NCBI GenBank assembly: GCA_004297575.1
Contig: SCSR01000080.1
Span: forward strand, 1-6,806
Length of the DNA: 6,806 bases
Direction: 5' to 3'
Source of the DNA: an archaeon
GTDB taxonomy: Archaea; Aenigmatarchaeota; Aenigmatarchaeia; CG10238-14; SCSR01
Within the stretch, counting starts at the first letter, position 1. Each line of letters opens with the position of its first letter. This document shows, piece by piece, positions 1 through 5,895 of this stretch. The translations under genes and the position numbers were made by a program. The notes under the pieces are model-generated. The model did no database searches. It was not told the DNA's origin and worked only from the letters and a program-made list of their open reading frames with translations.

Positions 1-341
1 GGTACATGAAAGTGGCGGATACGCTAGGACTAGGTGTTTTTGCCGGCGCTGGAGTGGCCGTAGCGTTGAGTGCAGGCCTCAGCATATTCCACACGATACT
101 GTTTGCCATCATCACAGCCGTTGGCGGCGGAATGTTGCGGGACATACTGCTGAATGAGATACCTTTTGTGCTGAAAAAGGAGGTGTATGCGACTGCAGCT
201 GGCATCGGAGGATTGGCCTCTTACATCATTTTCATGTTAGGATATGGTGCAGTTGGAGCAAGCATTGTTGCGGTAATCGTGACAATCCTTGTAAGGTGGT
301 ATGCGATGAGCAAGGGCATGCACCTGCCCAGAATCGGTTAA
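1..341 (+). CDS. TRIC/UPF0126 (YadS-like) membrane protein, C-terminal half, 5' truncated by window
   Basis: This is the second half of a small polytopic membrane protein of the PF03458 family (prokaryotic TRIC cation channels and YadS-type proteins). Family members are about 200 aa, built from two similar three-helix repeats. The open frame runs in from the window edge (the codon before the ATG at 6 is tac), so that ATG is probably internal. Counting that Met as 1, there is a D-x-x-G-L-G-x-F segment at about 5-12 and the repeat hallmark GGG at 40-42 followed by R45-D46. Hydrophobic helices follow at about 9-24, 28-40, 62-79 and 82-98. The role as a monovalent cation channel is known for TRIC relatives and is inferred here; YadS-like members are poorly characterised. 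It converges on the glycosyltransferase gene: its TAA (339-341) overlaps that gene's stop by two bases. Confidence 0.85.
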   Translation, partial: YMKVADTLGLGVFAGAGVAVALSAGLSIFHTILFAIITAVGGGMLRDILLNEIPFVLKKEVYATAAGIGGLASYIIFMLGYGAVGASIVAVIVTILVRWYAMSKGMHLPRIG

Positions 342-1042
342 TTTTTCATTCCTAGTTTCAGCATGACCAGTGGCCATACTATCTGTCCCCACTGCCTGTG
401 AGATACTTTGGAATAGTTCGTCTTGGTACGGTAGGTCTTGGAAACAGGAACTTCTGTAACCTTGTAGCCGAGGCTGATGGCCTTGTAGTGGATGTAATAC
501 TCCAGAGAATACCCGTCCAGCCACTTTTGGTTGATATCGATGTGGCTATCTTTCAGCAGACCAGCCTTGTACGCCCTGAACCCGTTCATCACGTCCGTGC
601 CTTTGAAGCCGGTGGAGTGCCATGCCTTGGTCAGGAGCTTCATGAGAATGTAACGGCCGAGCGGGAGGTTGAACGACTTGCCGCCTTGCATGAATCTGGA
701 ACCTTGCACATAATCGTAACCTTCACTTATTTTCTTGAGCAGCCTCGGGATCTCACTCGGGTCATCCTTACCGTTTCCAGCCATCACCACTATGGTATCA
801 AATCCTTTCGACAGCGCGTACTTGTAACCCTGCTTGATAGCATAACCGATTCCTCTCCTATGCTTGTTCTTAATAATCTTCGTCGGGATATTCGGTTTGG
901 ATTTAGAAATTGTGTTCAGAATCTTTCTGTCAGGCGCATCCACAACCAGGCATATCTCATCGACCAACCCTTTCCTGAAATTCTTGAGCACGATTTCAAT
1001 GAACTGCTCTGCATAAACAGGAATGATAACGATGGATTTCAT
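338..1042 (-). CDS. GT2 family glycosyltransferase (dolichol-phosphate mannosyltransferase-like)
   Basis: A 234-aa GT-A fold glycosyltransferase of family 2, resembling DPM1-type polyprenyl-phosphate hexosyltransferases and related cell-surface enzymes. The N-terminal nucleotide-sugar site is IIPVYAE at 6-12. The usual VVDDGS segment is VVDAPD at 33-38. The DGQHDP-type segment is MAGNGKDDP at 87-95, so the first acidic residues are replaced while D94 remains. QGSRF at 113-117 and TDVMNGFRAY at 149-158 are typical of this clade. There is no transmembrane segment, so it is probably cytosolic or peripheral, acting on a membrane lipid or polysaccharide precursor. The length is close to the family minimum for a stand-alone catalytic domain. 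It lies 27 nt downstream of the metalloprotease gene on the same strand. A weak TATA-like stretch near 1068-1075 could instead give it its own leaderless transcript. No Shine-Dalgarno is seen. Donor and acceptor cannot be named. Confidence 0.88.
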   Translation of the reverse strand: MKSIVIIPVYAEQFIEIVLKNFRKGLVDEICLVVDAPDRKILNTISKSKPNIPTKIIKNKHRRGIGYAIKQGYKYALSKGFDTIVVMAGNGKDDPSEIPRLLKKISEGYDYVQGSRFMQGGKSFNLPLGRYILMKLLTKAWHSTGFKGTDVMNGFRAYKAGLLKDSHIDINQKWLDGYSLEYYIHYKAISLGYKVTEVPVSKTYRTKTNYSKVSHRQWGQIVWPLVMLKLGMKN

Positions 1043-1069
1043 CCATAATATGACGGTTGAGCTTTGAGA

Positions 1070-1657
1070 TTAAGATATCGTCTGATGTTTCCCACATAGC
1101 CTGAGCGGAGTCTTTTGCAAAACATCGATTTCCTTTTCAGGCTCTCTATCTATAATCATTTCTTCATTGACGTGCCGATGGTAGAGTATGCATCTCGGAT
1201 TTTCACAGTCACTATCAATACCACGCATATGTCCAAGTTCATGTACGCCAAGTTTCAAACCTAGTCTGTTTACATTGCGTGACCTATATTGCTTGATATA
1301 GTAAGTAGTCATGAAACCAATTGGACCATCAGGTTCTCCAACACCAAAGCATTGCCCAAACGGTATCTCATAAGGTGAACCCATCCATTTTTGATGTTCA
1401 GGATCGCCACCCTCCCTATCGTCAATCAACATCTCGATGTGAGTCAATTTTTTGTCAGTGATGAAGAAAGAGTACAAGTCAGGTTTGACATGCTCAATTA
1501 TAGTAATCAAACTGAACGAGTCGTTAGAATTTGGATATGGGTTCCTGTAAATTTTCACATCCTTGAAATGCCATAGCTCTTTCGCAAGCCTACCTAACTC
1601 TTCAACGTAGCTAAAATGTCTACCGAGTTGTATAATGTCTACCTTATCATACAGCAT
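1070..1657 (-). CDS. archaemetzincin-like zinc metalloprotease with variant active site
   Basis: A 195-aa protein with the metzincin helix HELGH (139-143) followed by M-R-G146. Archaemetzincins have the pattern HExxHxxGxxHC-x4-C-x-M...C-x-x-C. Here the Cys-x4-Cys pair is present (C151, C156; E-N-P-R between), but the third zinc ligand His is replaced by S149-D150, one residue longer than the family spacing. The Met of C-x-M is Leu158, and the distal C-x-x-C is C188-G-K-H191. D150 could act as third ligand, as Asp does in snapalysins, and C188/H191 could still complete the second zinc site; both are inference. No signal peptide or membrane segment, so probably cytosolic. The start is supported by a TATA-like box centred 27-28 nt upstream, giving a leaderless mRNA. 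It sits just downstream of the 23S gene on the same strand, with its own promoter. Substrate unknown. Confidence 0.78.
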   Translation of the reverse strand: MLYDKVDIIQLGRHFSYVEELGRLAKELWHFKDVKIYRNPYPNSNDSFSLITIIEHVKPDLYSFFITDKKLTHIEMLIDDREGGDPEHQKWMGSPYEIPFGQCFGVGEPDGPIGFMTTYYIKQYRSRNVNRLGLKLGVHELGHMRGIDSDCENPRCILYHRHVNEEMIIDREPEKEIDVLQKTPLRLCGKHQTIS

Positions 1658-1680
1658 AGATTATGAAACGAATGTTAGAG

Positions 1681-1688
1681 ATTTAAAA
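1681..1688 (-). promoter_or_regulatory. TATA box of the archaemetzincin-like gene
   Basis: The minus strand reads TTTTAAAT, centred 27-28 nt upstream of the ATG at 1657. In archaea transcription starts about 25-27 nt from the TATA centre, so the transcript would begin at or next to the start codon. This selects that ATG as the start. Confidence 0.55.
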
Positions 1689-1720
1689 CACATTTTTGGA
1701 TACCGTCCCCTAATTCAGGC

Positions 1721-1740
1721 AAATATTTAGAAAAAGTGTT
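1721..1740 (-). terminator. possible rRNA transcript terminator (T-rich)
   Basis: Just downstream of the 23S processing stem the minus strand has a T5 run (1735-1731) and then an A/T-rich stretch. Archaeal RNA polymerase terminates at oligo-T without needing a hairpin. The signal is short, so this is weak support. Confidence 0.3.
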
Positions 1741-1777
1741 TGCCACTACCACGGACCAAGTCTGTTTGTCAAGGCCT
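1741..1777 (-). other. 3' half of the 23S BHB processing stem
   Basis: Minus strand, 5' to 3': GGCCT, central TGAC (1771-1768), bulge AAA (1767-1765), then CAGACTTGGTCC and TGGTAGTG. It pairs with 4966-4999. Outer stem: 12 bp with one G-U, then 8 bp after a small internal loop. Predicted cleavage after the second bulge base (1766). Confidence 0.85.
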
Positions 1778-2236
1778 ATTGAACCTCGGGCTTTTAGTAA
1801 CAGCGGGCTGAACATCTCGCGCGAACGCTTGATGCGTACACCCCTGTCCTATCAACCTTGTCGTCTACAAGGGCCCTCGTTCCCCTTCCGCTATCGCTAG
1901 CAGTCGGGGGATCGGTTGTCTATTATTTCCGGATGGGTTCCTCCTTAGATGCCTTCAGGAGTTATCCATGCATGGCTTGGCTGCCCTGCTCGCTTTGAAC
2001 GACAGGTAGACTAGAGGCCACGGAGGAATGTTCCTTTCGTACTTATTCCTCCTTCCGGTCAGACGACCAGCACCTTCAGTAGATAGCGACCGAACTGTCT
2101 CACAACGTTCTGAACCCAGCTAGCGTCCCCTTTTAATCAGTGGACACCTGTACCCTTGGCTGCTGCTGCACAGCCAGGAGAGGGGGAGCCGACAGCGACG
2201 CACCAACGCGCCGGGTCAATGTGGGCTTTCACCGGC

Positions 2237-2304
2237 CACGGGCCCATTATGGGGGCACCGGCAGAAGATATTTCGTATTCTTACCGCTACCTAAGGTGGG
2301 CACG
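2237..2304 (-). other. about 64-nt insert in helix 89 of 23S rRNA (candidate intron or expansion)
   Basis: After ACAGGCTG, archaeal 23S should read about eight stem bases and then CAAGAG..CCACATCGAC. Here extra sequence separates ACAGGCTG (2312-2305) from GGCCGGTGAAAGCC and CACATTGAC. The four bases CGTG occur at both edges (2304-2301 and 2240-2237), so the 64-nt boundaries can slide by four. Removing one copy gives a helix 89 of normal length closed by GCCGG/CCGGC. The alternative is a longer helix 89 using CGTGCC with GGCGCG. The insert contains the hairpin CCCAT-A-ATGGG and an AAGA...TCTT hairpin. I found no canonical BHB, so intron status is open. Confidence 0.5.
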
Positions 2305-2312
2305 CAGCCTGT

Positions 2313-2390
2313 ATATTGTGCTATCTAAGCGGGAAAATTAGACTGTAAAACTTGGCGGAATGTTTTGGAAAATTGCACCTCCACCGGTGC
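2313..2390 (-). other. 78-nt insert between the A2450 and A2451 equivalents of 23S rRNA
   Basis: The minus strand reads CTCGGGGATA (ending 2391), then 78 extra bases, then ACAGGCTG (starting 2312). Joining the flanks gives GGGGATAACAGGCTG, the universal peptidyl transferase sequence, and no other boundary does so exactly. The insert folds as three tandem hairpins: GCACC/GGTGC, AAAAC/GTTTT and GTCTAA/TTAGAT. An 8-bp direct repeat, GATAGCAC, spans the 5' junction (2394-2387) and recurs near the 3' end (2325-2318). No canonical BHB was found. Confidence 0.65.
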
Positions 2391-2535
2391 TATCCCCGAG
2401 GTAGCTTTTCTTGTGCCCCCGGCAGCCATTAAGGCCAACCGAGGTATCGCTAACCCATACTTTCGTAGCCGGATCTCTAGCTTTAGAAGATCCGGTCAAT
2501 CCAGCTTTTGCGTCTGCACTCTACTCGTGATTTCT

Positions 2536-2629
2536 TTGCGGCAACAGAAGCACATAACTCATTAGCTACCTCTCTAATCATCCTTTCGTCATACTGGAAT
2601 GGTAAACTCATTGTTTGAACTTCCATTGT
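2536..2629 (-). other. 94-nt BHB intron in 23S rRNA domain V
   Basis: Around the insert the RNA forms a bulge-helix-bulge. The inner helix is CAATGGAAG (2628-2620) with CTTCTGTTG (2550-2542), 9 pairs with two wobbles. The central 4-bp helix is GTGG (2635-2632) with CCGC (2541-2538), one G-U. The 3-nt bulges are TC|A (2631-2629) and AA|A (2537-2535). Cleavage after the second bulge base removes 2629-2536 and joins GTGGTC to AGAAATCACGAG. This is the expected archaeal loop GGTCAGAAATC, closed by TCGTG/CACGA. The outer exon helix is weak (about 2 bp), a relaxed BHB type. There is no ORF inside. Confidence 0.8.
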
Positions 2630-4965
2630 GACCACGATGAGCTGGACTTTGGGAGCCCTTGATTTCTTGTCGAGGGCGTACCACCCCAGCCGAACTGCCC
2701 ATCTGAAGTTGTCCTCTTTCGAGTAAGCAATAAAGTTGCGAAAGGGTAGTGTTACACTTTCCTCTTGGCTTTTGCCCGAAGGCGAAGCCTATAGCGAGTA
2801 CTACCTACGCTATGCAATCACAACTTTATCACAGCATCAGACTGCAGTAAAGCTCTACGGGGTCTAAGTTTCCCACTGAAGGTCTCTGGCCTATTCACCA
2901 GAAAAGCAATTTCACTAGGTACCAGCCCAGGACAGCGACCAACTCGTTGAGCCATTCAAACGGGCCGTCAATTAAACGGCAAGGGATTACGCTACTTTAC
3001 GACGGTCAGAGTTACCGCCGCCGTTTACTGGGGCTTCGCACGGTTGTACCCGTGTTTAACCGACCAGTACTGGGCAGGCATCAGAGACTGTACTTGTGCT
3101 TTCGCATTAGCAGTCTCCGGCGTTTTTGTTAAACAGACGATTGGTCCTTGTTACTGCGACCTGCTGTTCCTTGAGAAACAGCAGGCACTCCTTATTGCGA
3201 ACGTACGGAGCTAATTTGCCGATTTCCCTAGGCTGGGTTGTCCTATTACACCTTCGCCTTCTTAGCGCTGGGACCTGTGACGGTTCTCGGTACGGTCATG
3301 GAGAATCCTTGCAAGTTTTCTTTTCATGGACTCCAAGAATCAACTGAACCCTGCATACACAGGGCTATTCCTGCATTCACCTGCTTCTCCTCATTACAAG
3401 ACTCCGCAGGATTCAACAGTTAACTTGCGTCACTCTATCTTGAAGTGTCAAAAACTCGCCTTGCCTTGCGGCACGTATCTCCAAGGCATCCGGATATTAA
3501 CGGATTTGCCTGTCGAGAGATTCGATTAAGAACTCCCTTAGGTCCGGCTAACTGTCAGATGATCGACATTGCTGACAAACCCTTCCCATTAAGGTGGATG
3601 AGATTCTAACTCATCTGCTGTTGCTACTCGTGGCAGGATCTTCAATACTATACGGTCCACTTCTGCTTACGCAGGAGCTTCTATCCATACAGTACGCCTC
3701 TCTATCACTACTTCCGTAGTGCAAGGTATCGGCACTCGACTTAGTTCCTTCAATTTTCAGGGCTCATCTCCTCGGTAGGTAAGCTGTTACGCATTTCTTA
3801 GCTGCTGGCTGCTTCTGAGCCTACAGCCCTACTGTCTGAGGAGATAAACTCCCTTGTTGCTTTTAGTCGAAATTTAGGAGCCTTAACCTTGCTTTGGGTT
3901 GTTCCCCTTGTGGATACTGAGCTTACCCCGGCACCCTCACTCCGGCCTTCTACGACGATAACTGGTTCGGAGTTTGACAGCACGGCTGATGCTTTCGCAC
4001 CTTGACCGCACAATCAGTAACTCTACCCAGTCACCTGTCTCGAGCCAGGCTGCACTAACATGCATTTCGAGAGGAATCAGCTATCCGGCGTCTCGTTAGG
4101 CTTTTCACCACTAATCCAGGCTCACCCGAGAGATTGGCAGCTCATCATCGGTATCGGACCTCCATCTCTCTTTCGAGAGACTTCATCCTGGCCAGGATTA
4201 GATCGACGCCCTTCGGATCTTGCCCCTGTGACTAATCGCGTTTTAGCACGATGTACCTCGCTTGCGCTGCGTACAAATCGCTTTCGCTATGGCTTCCCGC
4301 TTTGGCGGTTAACCTCGCCACAGAGACAAACTCCCTGCCCAATTTTTCGAAACTGACGCTGCAACCTTGTAAGCCACCTTTTGTTTCCTTCAGATGGCAC
4401 CTTTCAGGCTACAGCTGACTATGTCCAATTTGGTTTCAGGATCTTTTCACCCTGCTTGCGCAGTTCTTCTCAGCTTTCTGTCACCATACTAGTGAGCTAT
4501 CGGACTCGAGAAATATTTAGAGTTGCCAGTTAATGACAGGCATGTTCCCGCTCCGTAGTTAGGGAACGGTATTCAGGATACTTGGCATTTCCCTTCTCGC
4601 TTTCCTCTACGTGGCTATCACACTTTAGCGCGCCGCTTTCCAGCGAACTTTGAGTCAGCAAGTTAGGGAAGGCCCAAGTCCAAACTCCACATTCATCCGC
4701 ACTTACATGCGGTGTTCGGTTTGCTCTGCTCCGCGTTTACTCGCCGTTACTAGCGGAATACTATTGGTTTCTTTTCCTCTGGCTATTGAGATGCTTCACT
4801 TCGCCAGGTTGCCTTTCCTTTCGGAATCAGCCGAAGCTGACAAATTGCATTAGGACATCCCAGGTTCAAAACTTCCTTGCAGTTAGCCTGGGCTTATCGC
4901 AGCTTGGCGCGTCCTTCTTCGTTTCCCCGAGCCGAGCCATCCACCAATTGGACTGGTGTTCAATA

Positions 4966-4999
4966 GGCCTTATCGACCAGACTTGATCCTATGGTAGTG
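4966..4999 (-). other. 5' half of the 23S BHB processing stem
   Basis: Minus strand: CACTACCA, GGATCAAGTCTG, central GTCG (4977-4974), bulge ATA (4973-4971), then AGGCC. It pairs with 1741-1777 to give a textbook 3-4-3 BHB recognised by the archaeal splicing endonuclease. Cleavage AT|A sets the predicted 5' end at 4971. Confidence 0.85.
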
Positions 5000-5230
5000 T
5001 CATTATAGGTCTCTTATAGACAGTTCGCTCTTCATCTGTTATCAGTTCGCTGTCGTTGTAATCACAGACCTTCCACATTCAAACCCCGAGCAGCTAGATC
5101 GGGATCCACATTTGCTCTTAGAATTGGCGTTTTCAGTCTAGCTAGCAAGGTGTCCCTTATCATCATCGAACTCAGAAATGCGGACACGCTCATCGCTAAA
5201 CAAAATTAACTCCTATGCAATTTTTAGGCT
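4972..5230 (-). other. pre-23S rRNA leader
   Basis: About 260 nt lie between the predicted start of transcription and the 23S 5' cleavage site. No protein gene or tRNA is visible. The leader contains the box C/D-like element (5129-5201), a short hairpin CCCGA/TCGGG (minus strand, 5103-5085) and the 5' half of the processing stem. A repeated AGCGAACTG occurs at about 5049-5041 and 5031-5023. No 16S sequence is present upstream within the window. Confidence 0.6.
5129..5201 (-). ncRNA. candidate box C/D sRNA within the pre-23S leader
   Basis: Minus strand order: stem GTTT (5201-5198); box C GCGATGA (5196-5190, one mismatch to RUGAUGA); a 14-nt guide; box D' CTGA (5175-5172); 5-nt spacer; box C' ATGATGA (5166-5160, perfect); 23 nt; box D CTGA (5136-5133); stem AAAC (5132-5129), which pairs with GTTT. 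Box order, spacing of the first half and the K-turn stem match archaeal C/D sRNAs; the second guide interval is longer than usual (about 12 expected). The D' guide could pair 11 consecutive bases (three wobbles) with 23S at 4704-4694, but that site is itself in a hairpin, so the target is uncertain. Confidence 0.45.
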
Positions 5231-5250
5231 GACATAGTGACACCAAGAGA

Positions 5251-5260
5251 AATATATAAA
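5251..5260 (-). promoter_or_regulatory. promoter (TATA box) of the 23S rRNA transcription unit
   Basis: The minus strand reads TTTATATATT, a strong archaeal TATA box, predicting a start near 5230 and a leader ending at the 23S processing stem. A second, weaker TTTAAAT lies at 5280-5274. The position argues for a 23S transcript independent of 16S. The IS-like end begins only about 35 bp further upstream. Confidence 0.6.
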
Positions 5261-5297
5261 GGGACGCAAGAGGATTTAAAGGTTACTGTTGGGGGTT

Positions 5298-5346
5298 CTG
5301 TCGCATAGTTTATTGATGAAATGACTGTCGCATTTTATTGATGGAA
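5298..5346 (+). repeat. imperfect tandem repeat at the IS end
   Basis: Two copies of CTGTCGCAT..TTTATTGATGRAA, at 5298-5321 and 5325-5346, 27 nt apart. The first has an extra AG after CAT and includes the outer end of the terminal repeat. Such subterminal copies could be transposase binding sites. Confidence 0.7.
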
Positions 5347-5348
5347 TT

Positions 5349-5708
5349 TTAATTCTTTATCTCGATGGATTTATCGAGAAACCTCTTGTTAAATTCTACA
5401 CTTGCTACTTTATAGACGTAAAATTTCCTTTTTATATCGGATTTGTTGAAAATTAACAATTTGGGCTTTTTCCACTTTTGTAAGAAAACGACATACAAAA
5501 AATATCTTTTGAACTTTCTAAACTCTCTCATATTATAAAAACTTAATCCAATTGATGTGGGTCTTTTTGCGTATTTACTTTTAACCTCTATGTGTCTACC
5601 ACTTGATACTATATCACAACCCTCTTTCAGTTTTATCGGATTTCTACCTTGGCTTTTCTCCCATCTCATAACCAGTTCAATGGCTTTTTCAGAAGGTCGC
5701 TGTTTCAT
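5349..5708 (-). CDS. small PD-(D/E)XK nuclease-like protein (DUF3883/NOV_C-like)
   Basis: A 119-aa basic protein. An N-terminal helix with E7, E11 and E17 is followed by G30-C-D32-I and, after a short turn, I-E41-V-K43-S-K. The D...E-x-K arrangement on adjacent strands is the PD-(D/E)XK nuclease signature. The sequence around it (helix ending in E-x-x-x-G-R-N-P, then G-x-D-I-x-S, then IEVK) looks like the DUF3883/NOV_C type, usually found fused to restriction or DNA-repair proteins. Here it stands alone, with a Lys/Arg-rich second half. Nuclease activity is inferred. It is visibly AT-richer than its neighbours, suggesting transfer. A TATA-like CTTAAAT centred 26 nt upstream predicts a leaderless start at this ATG. 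That box and the first 20 nt overlap the 3' end of the transposase fragment. It sits between the transposase and the IS end. Confidence 0.65.
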   Translation of the reverse strand: MKQRPSEKAIELVMRWEKSQGRNPIKLKEGCDIVSSGRHIEVKSKYAKRPTSIGLSFYNMREFRKFKRYFLYVVFLQKWKKPKLLIFNKSDIKRKFYVYKVASVEFNKRFLDKSIEIKN

Positions 5709-5874
5709 TAAATCGTGTTTTGTTTTCGGAATTTAAGCTCTTTTTCAGTAGACTCAACCATCGGTTTCGTTCAAGCTGTAACTCTATACCGCTTGCTTGT
5801 GCTGGCGTCATCTGTAGCGTCATGTGAGGTCGGACAAAGTTATAGTAAGTCCTGAACCCTTCGGATATGACCAT
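5689..5874 (-). pseudogene. IS6/IS240-like transposase, C-terminal fragment
   Basis: The fragment contains GFR-x-YYNFVRPHMTL (about residues 6-20 from the Met at 5874) followed by M-TPAQASGI. This is the conserved end of DDE transposases of the IS6/IS240 type, just after the catalytic Glu region. The DDE residues themselves are missing, so the protein cannot be active. The frame stays open further upstream (another 15 or so codons at least), but homology fades there and the sequence becomes the promoter of the 5926 gene, so the break point is probably between 5877 and 5895. The tail after NRWLSLLKKS overlaps the PD-(D/E)XK gene by 20 nt and may not be original transposase sequence. Confidence 0.75.
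5731..5737 (-). promoter_or_regulatory. TATA-like box of the PD-(D/E)XK gene
   Basis: The minus strand reads CTTAAAT, centred 26 nt upstream of the ATG at 5708 and embedded in the end of the transposase coding fragment. The spacing matches the other leaderless starts in this window. Confidence 0.45.
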
Positions 5875-5895
5875 GTTGACAAGTTGGTAAACAAC

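Larger units (their letters stand above)
1766..4971 (-). rRNA. rrl: 23S ribosomal RNA (divergent archaeal, with three inserts)
   Basis: Complete large-subunit rRNA on the minus strand. Recognised landmarks, 5' to 3': the 5'/3' terminal helix (GGCCTATTGAAC near 4968 with its complement near 1776); the L11-binding region with GCTCAGAAGCAGCC around 3820; the helix 69/71 region with GTAACTCTGACCG around 3010; GACCCCGTAGAGCTTTACTG around 2865; the P-loop CTGGGG around 2628-2690; GGGGATA and ACAGGCTG of the peptidyl transferase centre; CTGTCGGCTC; GCTGGGTTCAGAACG; GAGACAGTTCGGTC; and the sarcin-ricin loop around 2038. Ends are taken from BHB cleavage positions, not homology. The span is about 3.2 kb; removing three domain V inserts (94, 78 and about 64 nt) leaves about 2,970 nt, normal for archaea. 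Some usually invariant bases differ. No 16S or 5S gene lies in the window. Confidence 0.95.
5294..5890 (-). mobile_element. decayed IS6/IS240-like insertion sequence with a passenger gene
   Basis: One end is marked by GGTTCTGTCGCAT (5294-5306, plus strand), which resembles the terminal repeats of the IS6 family (IS240 type, GGTTCTG...GCA). Toward the other side is the C-terminal part of a matching transposase on the minus strand. The opposite terminal repeat and the transposase N-terminal two thirds are absent; sequence beyond about 5877-5895 belongs to the promoter of the next gene, so the junction lies there. Between transposase and terminal repeat, where IS6 elements normally have only a few tens of bases, about 360 bp encode a PD-(D/E)XK-type protein. 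The family call rests on the transposase motif plus the end sequence. Confidence 0.6.

Noticed and set aside
398..1048. 216-aa open frame on the plus strand
   Set aside because: It is antisense to the well-supported glycosyltransferase gene and has no recognisable motif.
2313..2390. Canonical BHB at the 78-nt insert
   Set aside because: I tested the boundary that restores GGGGATAACAGG and nearby shifts; none gives a 4-bp central helix with 3-nt bulges. The insert is reported without that claim.
2140..4986. Many short open frames on both strands
   Set aside because: They lie inside the 23S rRNA gene and its complement, with no protein-like signals.
5000..5075. A second box C/D-like arrangement in the rRNA leader (GTGATTA...CTGA...CAGATGA...CTGT)
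   Set aside because: Two of four boxes deviate, the last D box is not CTGA, and the stem does not abut the boxes.
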